Under the pieces are notes generated by a model. It was not told the DNA's origin and searched no databases. It saw only the letters and a list, made by a program, of their open reading frames with translations. Made by a program: the position numbers and the translations under genes. A DNA stretch of 64,000 nt from an uncultured Marinobacter sp. Its GTDB lineage: Bacteria > Pseudomonadota > Gammaproteobacteria > Pseudomonadales > Oleiphilaceae. The stretch covers positions 142,564-206,563 of the forward strand of contig NZ_CAMYMK010000003.1 in the NCBI RefSeq assembly GCF_947259545.1, read 5' to 3'. This document shows, piece after piece, positions 24,535 through 33,665 of this stretch. Numbering within the stretch: the first letter of the stretch is position 1; every line of letters starts with the position of its first letter.

Positions 24535-26067
24535 TTATGCTTTTGGCCCGGCCTCCACGATGGCGTCAGAGACGTCGAACTTCTTGAAGTTCTCGACGAA
24601 CTGGCCGATCAGTTCGGCGGCCTTGGCGTCGTAGTCTTCGGTGCTGGCCCAGGTGTTGCGCGGGTTCAGCAGGTTGCTGTCTACGCCGGGCACGCTGACC
24701 GGAACGCTCAGGTTCAGGGTGGGCAGGTGCTCGGTCTCAGCGTCGTCCAGGTCGCCGTTCTGGATGGCGCTGATGATGCTGCGGGTGGTCGGGATGCTGA
24801 AGCGCTCGCCGACACCGTAGGAGCCACCGGTCCAGCCGGTGTTGACCAGGAAGACCTTGCTGCCGAATTCGTCCATGCGCTTCATCAGCAGTTCGGCGTA
24901 AACGCCGGCCGGGCGCGGGAAGAACGGTGCGCCGAAGCAGGTGGAGAAGGTGGACTTCAGCTTGGAGGAGGAGCCCATTTCAGTGGAGCCCACCAGCGCG
25001 GTGTAGCCACTCAGGAAGTGGTAGGCCGCGGCTTCCTTGCTGAGGATGGACACGGGCGGCAGTACGCCGGTCATGTCGCAGGTCAGGAATACAATGTGCG
25101 ACGGCTCGCCGGCGCGGTTCTCGATCACGCGCTTCTCAACGTGCTCCAGCGGGTAGGCGCAGCGTGAGTTTTCGGTGAGGGAGACGTCGGTGTAGTCCGG
25201 CTCGCGGGTTTCCGGGTCGATCATCACGTTCTCGACGATGGCGCCGAAGCGGATGGCGTCCCAGATAATCGGCTCGTTCTTCTGGCTCAGGTCGATGCAT
25301 TTGGCGTAGCAGCCACCTTCGATGTTGAAGACAGTGCCGGGACCCCAGCCGTGCTCGTCGTCACCGATCAGGAAACGCTCGGGATCGGCGGACAGGGTGG
25401 TCTTGCCGGTGCCGGACAGGCCGAAGAACAGGCAGGTCTCACCGTCTTCGCCAACGTTGGCGGAGCAGTGCATCGGCAATACGTCTTTCTCGGGCAGCAG
25501 GAAGTTCTGGACCGAGAACATCGCCTTTTTCATCTCACCGGCGTAGTGCATGCCGGCCAGCAGCACCTTGCGCTTGGCGAAGTTGATGATCACGCAGCCA
25601 TCACTGTTGGTGCCGTCACGCTCGGGCACGCACTGGAAGTTGGCAGCATTGAGGATCTGCCACTCCTGCTTGTCGGCCTGGTTGTAGCTGTCCGGGCGGA
25701 TGAACAGGTTGCGGCCGAACAGGTTCTGCCAGGCGGTTTCGGTGGTCATCTTGACCGGCAGGTAGTGTTCCGGGTCAGAGCCCACGTGTACGTTGGAGAC
25801 AAAACGCTCTTTTTCCGCGATGTAGGCTTCAACACGATCCCAGAGGGCATCGAACTTGTCAGCGTCGAATGGACGGTTGATCGGACCCCAGTGGATATCG
25901 TCAGCCGTGCTGGGCTCCTCGACAATAAAGCGGTCCATCGGGGAACGGCCTGTGCGTTCGCCAGTGCGGACGACCAGTGAACCGTTGGATGCCAGTTGGC
26001 CTTCACGTCTTTCCAGTGCCAGCTCGACCAGTCGTGCTGAACTCAGATCATTATAAGTGTTACTCAC
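24535..26067 (-). CDS. pckA: ATP-dependent phosphoenolpyruvate carboxykinase
   Basis: 510 residues from GTG 26067 with GAGGTC upstream. It converts oxaloacetate to phosphoenolpyruvate, the entry step of gluconeogenesis. The kinase-1a loop is [15 protein letters not shown] near residues 223-237, followed by the metal site [26 protein letters not shown] near 28-42 is also typical of the ATP-dependent type. A single-gene unit bounded by a strong terminator downstream. Confidence 0.97.
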   Translation of the reverse strand: MSNTYNDLSSARLVELALERREGQLASNGSLVVRTGERTGRSPMDRFIVEEPSTADDIHWGPINRPFDADKFDALWDRVEAYIAEKERFVSNVHVGSDPEHYLPVKMTTETAWQNLFGRNLFIRPDSYNQADKQEWQILNAANFQCVPERDGTNSDGCVIINFAKRKVLLAGMHYAGEMKKAMFSVQNFLLPEKDVLPMHCSANVGEDGETCLFFGLSGTGKTTLSADPERFLIGDDEHGWGPGTVFNIEGGCYAKCIDLSQKNEPIIWDAIRFGAIVENVMIDPETREPDYTDVSLTENSRCAYPLEHVEKRVIENRAGEPSHIVFLTCDMTGVLPPVSILSKEAAAYHFLSGYTALVGSTEMGSSSKLKSTFSTCFGAPFFPRPAGVYAELLMKRMDEFGSKVFLVNTGWTGGSYGVGERFSIPTTRSIISAIQNGDLDDAETEHLPTLNLSVPVSVPGVDSNLLNPRNTWASTEDYDAKAAELIGQFVENFKKFDVSDAIVEAGPKA

Positions 26068-26160
26068 TTCGACCTCGCCCTCGGGGTGTCTTCATGATTG
26101 CCCAGACCGCACGGTGAAAATTGGCGGAAATCTGAGCAATCGGGTCAATTCAGGCGCGCT

Positions 26161-26169
26161 ATTATGCCA
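26161..26169 (-). promoter_or_regulatory. Extended -10 element, candidate pckA promoter
   Basis: On the minus strand TGGCATAAT (26169-26161) fits an extended -10 box; no good -35 is visible. It lies about 95 nt upstream of the pckA start, in the 173-nt gap to hslO. Confidence 0.35.
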
Positions 26170-26240
26170 GAGACGCCGGTAAAAAACGACTGCCCCGAAA
26201 GCCGCGCCAATACTGGCATTGGGGCTAATTCATCAAAGCC

Positions 26241-27095
26241 TCAGTGTAACGTATGGCCGGTGAAAAGATGATCAATGTCATTTCTATCGAATCGATAGTG
26301 AGCATGACAGAACTGGCAATCCATTTCGATGCTGCCCTGTTCTTCGAGGATGCTGTAGCACTCTTCCTGGCCAATGCCTTCCAGGGCGCCGAGGGTGCGC
26401 TCCCGTGAACAGCTGCAGTGAAAGGTGACCGGTTCGGCATCGAACACGCGCACGGTCTCTTCGTGGAACAGGCGGTGCAGCAGGGTTTCGCTGTCCAGCT
26501 CCAGCAGCTCTTCCGCTTCCACGGTGCGGGCCAGGTGATTGATGCGGTCCCACAGATCTTCATCATGATCGCTGGCGCCCGGCAGGCGCTGCAGCAGCAG
26601 GCCGGCGCAGCGCTGCTCGTCGGCAAAGATCAACAGGCTGGTGGCCAGCTGTTCCGAGCGCTGGAAATACTCTTCCAGGCAGCCCGCCAGGGTGTCTGCT
26701 TCCCGGGGCACCACGCCCTGGTAACGCTGGCCCTGGTCCGGAGTGATGGTAATGGCCATGCGCCCCTGGCCCAGCAGGTTGTGGAAGTCGTCTTCCATCA
26801 CCGCGTGTTCGTCGAAGCGCGCCAGGCCGCGGATCTTGCGGTCGTGGCTGCACTCGGCCATCAGGGTGCGCAGCGGGCCTTCGCCCTGAGCCTGGAGCGA
26901 TAGGGTGCCCTCGAATTTCAGGGTGCTGCTCATCAGTACGCTGGCTACCAGGGATTCTCCCAGCAGCTGGCGCACGGTATCGGGGTAGGGGGCCTGGCTG
27001 ACGATTTCCCGGTAACTCTCACCGAGTTGCACCCAGGCACCACGAACCTGGCTGTGCTCGAAAATAAATCGCTGGAACTGGTCCCGGGATGCCAT
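26241..27095 (-). CDS. hslO: Hsp33 redox-regulated chaperone
   Basis: 284 residues. The C-terminal zinc switch is visible as HCSCS (Cys-x-Cys) near residue 232 and DCQFCH (Cys-x-x-Cys) near 265, with a linker between. The N-terminal domain has RGAWVQLGESYREI near residues 18-31. Oxidation of the four Cys releases zinc and activates holdase activity. GGAGACATCACC precedes ATG 27095. It is followed upstream by hslR and yrfG on the same strand, the usual heat-shock order. Confidence 0.95.
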   Translation of the reverse strand: MASRDQFQRFIFEHSQVRGAWVQLGESYREIVSQAPYPDTVRQLLGESLVASVLMSSTLKFEGTLSLQAQGEGPLRTLMAECSHDRKIRGLARFDEHAVMEDDFHNLLGQGRMAITITPDQGQRYQGVVPREADTLAGCLEEYFQRSEQLATSLLIFADEQRCAGLLLQRLPGASDHDEDLWDRINHLARTVEAEELLELDSETLLHRLFHEETVRVFDAEPVTFHCSCSRERTLGALEGIGQEECYSILEEQGSIEMDCQFCHAHYRFDRNDIDHLFTGHTLH

Positions 27096-27175
27096 GGTGA
27101 TGTCTCCTGAAATAAATAATGTAATAAGCGGGCAGTGGATAACAGGGTTGTGGTGTTCCTGGCCGGAACGGCGGT

Positions 27176-27583
27176 TCAGATGCCGTTCTGTTCCCGGAAA
27201 CGCTGGATATCACGGCGATCTTTCTTGGAGGGTCGCCGCGCCGGCGGAAGTTGGGCTGCCTGCATGGTCTTGCGTTGCCAGGCCATTTCCTCACGACGTT
27301 TCACGCTGTCATCGGTTTCGTGGTACAGCTTCTGGGCTTCGGGGGCACCCCGGCGGCGGTCGCTGATGTCATCGATGATGACGATGCGTTCCTGCCAGCC
27401 CAGCCTCACGGTCAGCTTGGCGCCGGTTTCCACGAGTTTTCCGGGTTTGCAGCGCTGGCTGTTGTAGTGGACCTTGCCACCCTCGATTGCTTCCTTGGCC
27501 AGCGAGCGGGTTTTGTAGAAGCGTGCGGCCCATAACCACTTGTCGAGCCGGACACGGTGATCGTTGGTGTTTTTCGCCGTCAT
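27176..27583 (-). CDS. hslR: Hsp15, ribosome-associated S4-domain heat shock protein
   Basis: 135 residues. The S4 RNA-binding domain starts VRLDKWLWAARFYKTRSLAK near residue 10 and has EGGKVHYNSQRCKPGKLV near 34-51. The C-terminal tail is basic and charged (RREEMAWQRK, SKKDRRDIQRF). Hsp15 recycles free 50S subunits carrying nascent chains. It lies between yrfG and hslO. Confidence 0.94.
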   Translation of the reverse strand: MTAKNTNDHRVRLDKWLWAARFYKTRSLAKEAIEGGKVHYNSQRCKPGKLVETGAKLTVRLGWQERIVIIDDISDRRRGAPEAQKLYHETDDSVKRREEMAWQRKTMQAAQLPPARRPSKKDRRDIQRFREQNGI

Positions 27584-27624
27584 GTCTCCTCACCTGATGA
27601 GCGTATGGTCATATTATAACCGGC

Positions 27625-28314
27625 TCATTCGCCCGATGGCAGGGGCTGTCGTTCACGCAGTGCTGGCAGCACTTCACTGAAGTGGTGAATAGAGGGTATT
27701 TCCGGGTGCTTTTCCCGGGCCTGCTGGCGGCTGTCGGGGGCCAAGATCGCCAGGCACTGGCCGATGCCGGCGGCACGGGCACTTTCCAGTACCGGGAAGC
27801 TGTCGTCCACCATCAGGGTGCTCTCGGGCTGGTAGGGCTCCCGTAGGGCGAGGTCTCGCCAGAATTCGGGGTCTTCCTTGGGTTTGCCCAGCTCGTGGCT
27901 GGAGATGATGCCATCCACCCGTTGCTCCAGTTGGGTGTGGCGCAGTTTCAGCGCCAGCGGATCGGGGTGGCAATTGGTGACGATCACCGAGCGCAGCCCG
28001 GCCTGACGAATGGCGTCGAGAAAGTCGGTCACGAAGGGGCGATAGCCAATGCGATCGCCCACCTCGGCCTTGAGGCCGGTAATGTCGAGCTTCAGGCGGT
28101 CGCTCCAGTAATCGGTGCAATACCACTGCAGTGAGCCGCGCTCGGCCATGATCATCGGAACCACGGTTTCGCGGGCTTCTTCCGGGCTGAGGTCGTAATG
28201 CTCTGCGTAGCGAGCCGGCAGGTGCTCGAGCCAGAAGTGGTTGTCGAAATGCAGGTCCAGCAGTGTTCCGTCCATATCCAGAAACACTGTGTTGAGGGAA
28301 GACCAGTTCACCAT
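27625..28314 (-). CDS. yrfG: GMP/IMP 5'-nucleotidase YrfG (HAD family)
   Basis: 229 residues. HAD motif I is VFLDMDGTLLDL near residues 10-21, motif II is VIVTNCHP near 114, and the final acidic pair is in LMVDDSFPVLES near 167. YrfG hydrolyses GMP and IMP. An intrinsic terminator ends only 9 nt upstream of its start, so its translation start region is odd; no clear Shine-Dalgarno lies outside the stem. Confidence 0.9.
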   Translation of the reverse strand: MVNWSSLNTVFLDMDGTLLDLHFDNHFWLEHLPARYAEHYDLSPEEARETVVPMIMAERGSLQWYCTDYWSDRLKLDITGLKAEVGDRIGYRPFVTDFLDAIRQAGLRSVIVTNCHPDPLALKLRHTQLEQRVDGIISSHELGKPKEDPEFWRDLALREPYQPESTLMVDDSFPVLESARAAGIGQCLAILAPDSRQQAREKHPEIPSIHHFSEVLPALRERQPLPSGE

Positions 28315-28323
28315 AAACGAAAG

Positions 28324-28354
28324 CAGCCTGAAGTAAGTGTCACTTCAGGCTGCC
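28324..28354 (-). terminator. Intrinsic terminator between the 110-residue gene and yrfG
   Basis: A perfect 12-bp stem, GCAGCCTGAAGT (28324-28335) and ACTTCAGGCTGC (28343-28354), with a 7-nt loop. On the minus strand it is followed by TTTCGTTT and then directly by the yrfG ATG. Confidence 0.85.
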
Positions 28355-28391
28355 GAATCCGCCGGGTTTTGGCAAGCCAGGATAATACGGA

Positions 28392-28724
28392 TCAGTTGGT
28401 TTCCTGCGGAACCGTTTCGGGCTTGCGGCCTGAGCGGGTGCAGCCGAGGCAGCGCACAAACGTGGCCTTGGCGGGACCAACCACCAGGACTTCGCCCGCT
28501 TCGCCGGCGTTACCGCCCAGTGCGGAGAATGGCAGGGACACCAGGTAAACGGCGCTGCCAATAATGGTGGTGGCCAGCAGGGCCGGGCGAACGAAGATCG
28601 CGTCACCGGTCATGGCGAGCGCGGTGGGCTGCTCATCAACCGCCCGGGCGTGGCCAAGAGAGGAGAAGGCCAGCAGGCAGGCTGCCAGGGTTGTCATTGC
28701 GATGCGGGAAAATGTGCCGGTCAT
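28392..28724 (-). CDS. Conserved exported protein of unknown function
   Basis: 110 residues with a signal peptide ending near residue 27 (SSLGHARA). The mature part has a hydrophobic segment, ALLATTIIGSAVYLVSLPFS near 48-67, and a conserved-looking tail ALGGNAGEAGEVLVVGPAKATF near 68-89 with two later Cys. Similar short proteins occur beside mutM or heat-shock genes in Pseudomonas, sometimes labelled multidrug transporter, a label this size does not support. Confidence 0.7.
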   Translation of the reverse strand: MTGTFSRIAMTTLAACLLAFSSLGHARAVDEQPTALAMTGDAIFVRPALLATTIIGSAVYLVSLPFSALGGNAGEAGEVLVVGPAKATFVRCLGCTRSGRKPETVPQETN

Positions 28725-28805
28725 TTCTTGTGTCTCCTGAGATCCTGTCTGTAACTATGGATCATATTGGCGTATTTTCAAACGATTTCGTTCTTTGCGC
28801 GCGCC

Positions 28806-29618
28806 TCATCGCTGGCAGCGGCCACAGTACACCGTGGAGCGCTGGTTCATGCGGATTTCCTTCAATGGCGTGCCGCATTCCTCGCAGGGTAGCGCTGCGC
28901 GGCCATAAACCAGCAATGATTGCGCGAAGTAGCCGGGCTTGCCTTCACTGTTAACAAAGTCGCGCAGGGTGGTGCCGCCCATAAGGATGGCCGCGCTGAG
29001 GGTTTCGCGGATGGCGTCCACCAGGCGGTTGTAGCGATCCAGGCTGATGCGGCCGGCCTTGCGTTTGGGGTGGATGCCGGCCTTGAACAGGGCTTCATTG
29101 GCGTAGATGTTGCCCACGCCCACCACCACGCGGTTGTCCATAATGAAGGATTTCACCGGTGTCTGTTTGCCCCGGGACAGGCGGAACAGCAGCGCTCCGG
29201 TAAATTCCGGGGCCAGAGGTTCGGGGCCAAGACTGGCCAGCAACGGGTGCGCTTCGGGCGTGTCCGACCACAGCCAGCAGCCGAATCGCCGGGGATCGTT
29301 GAATCGCAGGCGGATGCCGCTGTCCAGTTCCAGCTCGACATGGTCGTGGGGCAGTAATGGCGCGTTGTCGGTAATTACCCGCAGACTGCCGGACATGCCC
29401 AGGTGTACAATGGCGCTGCCCTGATCGACCTTTAATAACAGATATTTGGCGCGCCGTTCCACGCTGCGGATGGTGGCGCCGGTCAAATGCTCGTCCAGTT
29501 CCCGCGGAATCGGCCAGCGCAGGCTCCGATTACGAATGGTTACCCGTTGAATGGTGTGTCCTTCGCAGTGGGGCGCAATGCCACGGCGTGTGGTTTCGAC
29601 TTCCGGTAATTCTGGCAA
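28806..29618 (-). CDS. mutM: Formamidopyrimidine-DNA glycosylase
   Basis: 270 residues. The catalytic N-terminus [13 protein letters not shown] starts right after Met, with Pro2 as nucleophile. The H2TH region includes [15 protein letters not shown] near 169-183. The C-terminal zinc finger is [11 protein letters not shown] with YCGRCQR at the very end. It removes 8-oxoguanine and ring-opened purines. It diverges from desA. Confidence 0.96.
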   Translation of the reverse strand: MPELPEVETTRRGIAPHCEGHTIQRVTIRNRSLRWPIPRELDEHLTGATIRSVERRAKYLLLKVDQGSAIVHLGMSGSLRVITDNAPLLPHDHVELELDSGIRLRFNDPRRFGCWLWSDTPEAHPLLASLGPEPLAPEFTGALLFRLSRGKQTPVKSFIMDNRVVVGVGNIYANEALFKAGIHPKRKAGRISLDRYNRLVDAIRETLSAAILMGGTTLRDFVNSEGKPGYFAQSLLVYGRAALPCEECGTPLKEIRMNQRSTVYCGRCQR

Positions 29619-29794
29619 GCGGAGCTCTCCGGTAGCAGGGGGATGCTTGAACGGTTTGAAACGGGATAAGTGTAATCAGTAACAAATTTTCGTCCAAATG
29701 CAGTTGTTGGGGCTTACAACTGTACGCTAAAGTGCCCAATACGGTTCGCTGGTTTTCATACCGGTCGAACCACGATTTTGATTGAGGATTGAAT

Positions 29795-30976
29795 ATGTGG
29801 TTTAACGGTCTCCTTGACCTTTCGGTGATGCAACTGATTCTGGTTGTACTGGGTATGACCCACGTCACCATCGTAAGTGTAACGCTCTACCTGCATCGCC
29901 ATTCGGCTCACAACTCGCTGGATCTGCATCCGGTGCTGAAGCATTTCTTCCGTTTCTGGCTGTGGCTGACCACGGCTCAGAATACCAAGGAATGGACAGC
30001 CATCCATCGTAAGCACCACGCCAAGTGTGAAACCGAGGAAGACCCCCACAGCCCGGTGGTTCTGGGTATTCGCAAGGTTCTGTTCCAGGGCGCAGAGCTT
30101 TATGCCGAGTCCGCCACGCCGGAAACTCTGGAGCGTTACGGCCAGCGCACGCCGGAAGACTGGATCGAGCGCAACGTCTACAGCCGTTATAAAATGCTGG
30201 GCGTCGCGATTCTGGCGGTGATCAACCTGTTGCTGTTCGGTGTTCACGGTATCTGGATCTGGGCGGTGCAGATGATGTGGATTCCAGTTTGGGCGGCGGG
30301 TGTTGTCAACGGCATCGGCCACTGGTTCGGGTACCGCAATTTTGAATGTGCGGACAACGCCCGCAACATTTCACCGCTGGGTATCCTGATCGGTGGTGAA
30401 GAGCTGCATAACAATCACCATACCTATCCGAACTCCTCCAAGCTGTCCCGTCGCTGGTTTGAGGTGGATATCGGCTGGGGTTACATCCGTCTGTTCCAGC
30501 TGTTCGGTCTGGCCAAGCCCAAGGGGTTCAAGCCGATTGCCCATTTCGTTCCGGGCAAGCAGGTTGTGGATGTGGAAACCGTGCAGGCGATTTCCAATAA
30601 CCGTTTCGCCATCATGCGTCAGTACCGTAAGCGTGTCATGGAGCCGGTACTGCGTCAGCAGAAGGCACTGATGGACGACGAGATTCGCCCCCGTTACCGC
30701 AAGCTGAAGCAGTTGCTGTCCCGTGAGGTGTCTCTGATCGAGCCGAAGGATCAGGAGCATCTGGAGACCGCGCTGGAGAAAAACGCAGCGTTGCGTAAGA
30801 TTTACGAGATGAGTCATGAGCTGCAAGCGCTGTGGCGTCAGCGCGGCGTGAAACCTCAGGAGAAAATGCAGGCCCTGGCGGACTGGTGCCGTGAGGCTGA
30901 GGCCAGTGGTAACCGCTACCTGGCAGAGTTCGCTGAGCACCTTCGGGCTTATTCGCTCAGAAGCCCCTCCGCTTAA
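29795..30976 (+). CDS. desA: Membrane fatty acid desaturase (DesA-like)
   Basis: 393 residues from ATG 29795 (GAGGA upstream). The three histidine boxes are HRHSAH near residues 34-39, HRKHH near 71-75 and HNNHH near 206-210, with hydrophobic segments between. The sequence closely follows the P. aeruginosa phospholipid delta-9 desaturase DesA in its first 270 residues. The product introduces double bonds into membrane acyl chains. A compact hairpin (30992-31009) separates it from the convergent rsmD. Confidence 0.9.
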   Translation: MWFNGLLDLSVMQLILVVLGMTHVTIVSVTLYLHRHSAHNSLDLHPVLKHFFRFWLWLTTAQNTKEWTAIHRKHHAKCETEEDPHSPVVLGIRKVLFQGAELYAESATPETLERYGQRTPEDWIERNVYSRYKMLGVAILAVINLLLFGVHGIWIWAVQMMWIPVWAAGVVNGIGHWFGYRNFECADNARNISPLGILIGGEELHNNHHTYPNSSKLSRRWFEVDIGWGYIRLFQLFGLAKPKGFKPIAHFVPGKQVVDVETVQAISNNRFAIMRQYRKRVMEPVLRQQKALMDDEIRPRYRKLKQLLSREVSLIEPKDQEHLETALEKNAALRKIYEMSHELQALWRQRGVKPQEKMQALADWCREAEASGNRYLAEFAEHLRAYSLRSPSA

Positions 30977-30991
30977 CGCTTAACATCCCCT

Positions 30992-31009
30992 CCGGCCATG
31001 GATGGCCGG
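30992..31009. terminator. Hairpin between convergent desA and rsmD
   Basis: CCGGCCAT (30992-30999) and ATGGCCGG (31002-31009) form an 8-bp perfect palindrome. There is no T-run. The inner word CCATGGATGG also occurs in the core of the palindromic repeat family of this window, possibly by chance. Confidence 0.4.
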
Positions 31010-31016
31010 GACTTAC

Positions 31017-31631
31017 CTATTCCCCTACCTGAAACAGGCAATACGTAACCTGGCCGGCGGATTTCTGTCTGTGCAGGGTCCAGTTCTCGGGTGCTTCCGG
31101 GCTTGCCAGCTCGCTTTCATGTTCCACGTAGACCCAGCCGCCGGGTCTGATCCAGCCATGATCGGCGATTATCGGGAGCAGTTTTTGTAGCCAGCCCTGC
31201 CGGAAGGGCGGGTCCATGAACAGGATGTCGAAGGGTTCGGCCGGTGGTTGGGCGAGGAACGTATCGACACTCTGGCAGACTACATCGCCTTTCTCCGATT
31301 TCAATAACCGCAGGTTGCCGCGCAGGGCCTGAGCCAGCGCCGGTGTATGGTCGACGAACACGGTTGTGCCGGCGCCCCGGGACAGCGCTTCCAGACCCAG
31401 GGCGCCGGAGCCGGCGAACAGGTCAAGGCAGCGGCTCCCAGCCAGTTGATAGTTCAGCCAGTTGAACAGGGTTTCGCGGGTGCGGGCGGGGGTGGGGCGT
31501 ACCCCTCCGGTTTCCGGGAAGCGCAGTTTGCGGCTGCGCCAGTCGCCGCCGATGATGCGCAGTTCGCCATCGCCGGAGGCTCTCTCGGCGGTGCCGCGAC
31601 CGCCTTTCTGATGCCTTGGTTTCTGCCCCAT
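31017..31631 (-). CDS. rsmD: 16S rRNA (guanine966-N2)-methyltransferase RsmD
   Basis: 204 residues from ATG 31631 (ATG 31670 is an in-frame alternative; neither has a clear ribosome site). It has LRIIGGDWRSRKLRFP near the start, RPTPARTRETLFNWL near residues 45-59, the SAM loop LDLFAGSGALGLEAL near 70-84, and the catalytic motif ILFMDPPF near 137. It methylates G966 of 16S rRNA. It diverges from ftsY, as in many gammaproteobacteria. Confidence 0.94.
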   Translation of the reverse strand: MGQKPRHQKGGRGTAERASGDGELRIIGGDWRSRKLRFPETGGVRPTPARTRETLFNWLNYQLAGSRCLDLFAGSGALGLEALSRGAGTTVFVDHTPALAQALRGNLRLLKSEKGDVVCQSVDTFLAQPPAEPFDILFMDPPFRQGWLQKLLPIIADHGWIRPGGWVYVEHESELASPEAPENWTLHRQKSAGQVTYCLFQVGE

Positions 31632-31740
31632 GATCTTTACTGTCCGTCTCGGTTTCTGGAATGGCGACATGGTAGCGGAAAATCATGCCGTCGCCATCGG
31701 GTGTGCTGTATTGTGAGCAACCCAATTACCGCCGACAGTC

Positions 31741-31749
31741 TGCTAGAAT
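31741..31749 (+). promoter_or_regulatory. Candidate extended -10 promoter of ftsY
   Basis: TGC-TAGAAT (31741-31749) is an extended -10 element 46 nt before the ftsY start; no good -35 is visible. It lies in the 163-nt rsmD/ftsY divergent gap. Confidence 0.35.
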
Positions 31750-31794
31750 GTCGGTTTTCTTTTGTCCCGCCAATTTTCAACCGATGGAATGAGT

Positions 31795-32979
31795 ATGACC
31801 GCAGAGTGGATTTCAATTGGCCTGTTGGCCCTTCTTGTCTTCGTTTTTGCTCTGGATCTGGCCGGCAACCGGAAGCGTATTCCCCGCCCGAAGCCGGTTC
31901 TCCAGAAAAAGCCGGAGCCCCAGCGCGGCGCAAAACCGGCCGCTGAGCAGGAAGAAGCGCCCGCACCGGAGGCGCCTGCTGCAGAAGCGCCTGTTGCGGA
32001 AGTGGAAGAAGCTCCTGCGGCTGTCGCCGAACCGGAACCGGCTCCGGAAGAGCCTCAGGTCAGTGTCTTCGAGCGTATCCGCCAGGGCCTGGGTAAAACC
32101 CGTGCGACGCTGTCCTCCGGGTTATCCGATCTGTTCGCCGTCGGCAAGAAAATCGACGAGGATCTGCTGGAAGAGATTGAAACCACGCTGCTGATGGCGG
32201 ATGTGGGCGTCACCGCCACATCGGAAATCATTGAATCTCTTACCGACAAGCTTGAGCGTAACCAGCTCAAGGATGGCGCTGCTCTGCGTCAGGCCCTTCG
32301 CGAGGAGCTTCACGGTCTGCTGAAGGATGTCACCAAACCCCTTGAACTGGATTCGACCAAACAGCCCTATGTGATCCTGATGGTGGGTGTGAATGGTGTT
32401 GGCAAGACCACCACCATCGGCAAGCTCACCAGGAAGTTCCAGGATGAGGGCAAGTCGGTGATGCTGGCAGCGGGTGATACCTTCCGTGCCGCCGCCGTGG
32501 AGCAGCTGCAGGTCTGGGGCGAGCGCAATAACGTGCCGGTGGTGGCTCAGCATACCGGTGCGGACAGTGCGTCGGTGATCTTTGATGCTATCCAGTCCGC
32601 CCAGTCCCGCGAGGTGGATGTGGTGATTGCCGATACCGCCGGCCGCCTGCAGAACAAGGAAAACCTGATGAACGAGCTGGAAAAGGTCGTTCGGGTGATG
32701 AAAAAGCTGGACGACACCGCCCCCCACGAGGTGATGCTCGTGCTGGATGCCGGTACTGGACAGAACGCACTGAGTCAGGCCCAGGTATTCCAGCAGGCCG
32801 TGGGTGTCAGCGGCATTACTTTGACGAAACTGGACGGCACCGCCAAGGGTGGTATTGTGTTCGCTATCGCGCGTCAGCTGCAGCTACCCATCCGCTTTAT
32901 CGGCGTGGGTGAACAGGTGGCGGACCTGCGCAGTTTCGATGCGGAAACCTTTGTGGATGCCCTGTTTGACGACCAGTAA
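31795..32979 (+). CDS. ftsY: FtsY, signal recognition particle receptor
   Basis: 394 residues from ATG 31795 with GGAATGAG upstream. An N-terminal hydrophobic stretch (IGLLALLVFVFALDLAG) is followed by an acidic, Ala/Pro/Glu-rich A domain to about residue 95, then the NG GTPase domain. GVNGVGKTTTIGKL lies near 200-213, DTAGRLQNKENL near 280-291, and TKLDGTAKGG near 343. It docks SRP-ribosome complexes at the membrane. It heads the ftsY-ftsE-ftsX-rpoH cluster. Confidence 0.97.
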   Translation: MTAEWISIGLLALLVFVFALDLAGNRKRIPRPKPVLQKKPEPQRGAKPAAEQEEAPAPEAPAAEAPVAEVEEAPAAVAEPEPAPEEPQVSVFERIRQGLGKTRATLSSGLSDLFAVGKKIDEDLLEEIETTLLMADVGVTATSEIIESLTDKLERNQLKDGAALRQALREELHGLLKDVTKPLELDSTKQPYVILMVGVNGVGKTTTIGKLTRKFQDEGKSVMLAAGDTFRAAAVEQLQVWGERNNVPVVAQHTGADSASVIFDAIQSAQSREVDVVIADTAGRLQNKENLMNELEKVVRVMKKLDDTAPHEVMLVLDAGTGQNALSQAQVFQQAVGVSGITLTKLDGTAKGGIVFAIARQLQLPIRFIGVGEQVADLRSFDAETFVDALFDDQ

Positions 32980-32993
32980 TGCAGTAACGGCCG

Positions 32994-33665
32994 ATGATTG
33001 AATTCCGTCAGGTCACCAAGCGCTATGACAGCGACCATACCGCCCTGCGACAGGTGAATTTCAGCCTGGCGCGGGGTGAGCTGGCGTTCCTGACCGGCCA
33101 TTCCGGTGCCGGCAAGAGTACTCTGCTCAAGCTCATCATGGTGATGGAGCGCCCCACCGCCGGTGAGGTGGTTGTCGGCGGGCAGATGCTGAACAAGCTC
33201 CCCAAACGCCAGATTCCCTACATTCGTCGTCATATTGGCGTGGTATTCCAGAATCACCAGCTGCTGTTCGATCGCACGGTGTTCGACAATGTCGCCATGC
33301 CCCTGGAAGTAATGGGGGTGCCGGCACGGGACATTGGCCGCCGGGTGCGCGCGGCCCTCGACAAGGTCGGGCTGCTGAGCAAGGAAAAGATGAACCCCCT
33401 GCAGCTGTCCGGCGGTGAGCAGCAGCGCGTCGGCATTGCCCGCGCTGTGGTGAACAAGCCGCCGGTGCTGCTGGCGGATGAGCCTACCGGTAACCTGGAC
33501 CCGGAGCTGTCGGCTGACATCATGCACCTGTTTGGTCAGTTCAGTCAGGTGGGAGTGACGGTGCTGATTGCCAGTCACGATATTGCCCTGATCAACGATA
33601 TGCAGCGCCGCACCCTGACCCTGGATCATGGCCGGCTGATTGCGGGAGGTGGTCATGGCACCTGA
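32994..33665 (+). CDS. ftsE: FtsE, cell-division ABC ATPase
   Basis: 223 residues. Walker [13 protein letters not shown] lies near residues 36-47, the signature [14 protein letters not shown] near 137-150, and Walker [13 protein letters not shown] near 158-169. With FtsX it forms the complex that controls septal peptidoglycan hydrolases. It is 14 nt after ftsY and overlaps ftsX by 11 nt. Confidence 0.97.
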   Translation: MIEFRQVTKRYDSDHTALRQVNFSLARGELAFLTGHSGAGKSTLLKLIMVMERPTAGEVVVGGQMLNKLPKRQIPYIRRHIGVVFQNHQLLFDRTVFDNVAMPLEVMGVPARDIGRRVRAALDKVGLLSKEKMNPLQLSGGEQQRVGIARAVVNKPPVLLADEPTGNLDPELSADIMHLFGQFSQVGVTVLIASHDIALINDMQRRTLTLDHGRLIAGGGHGT

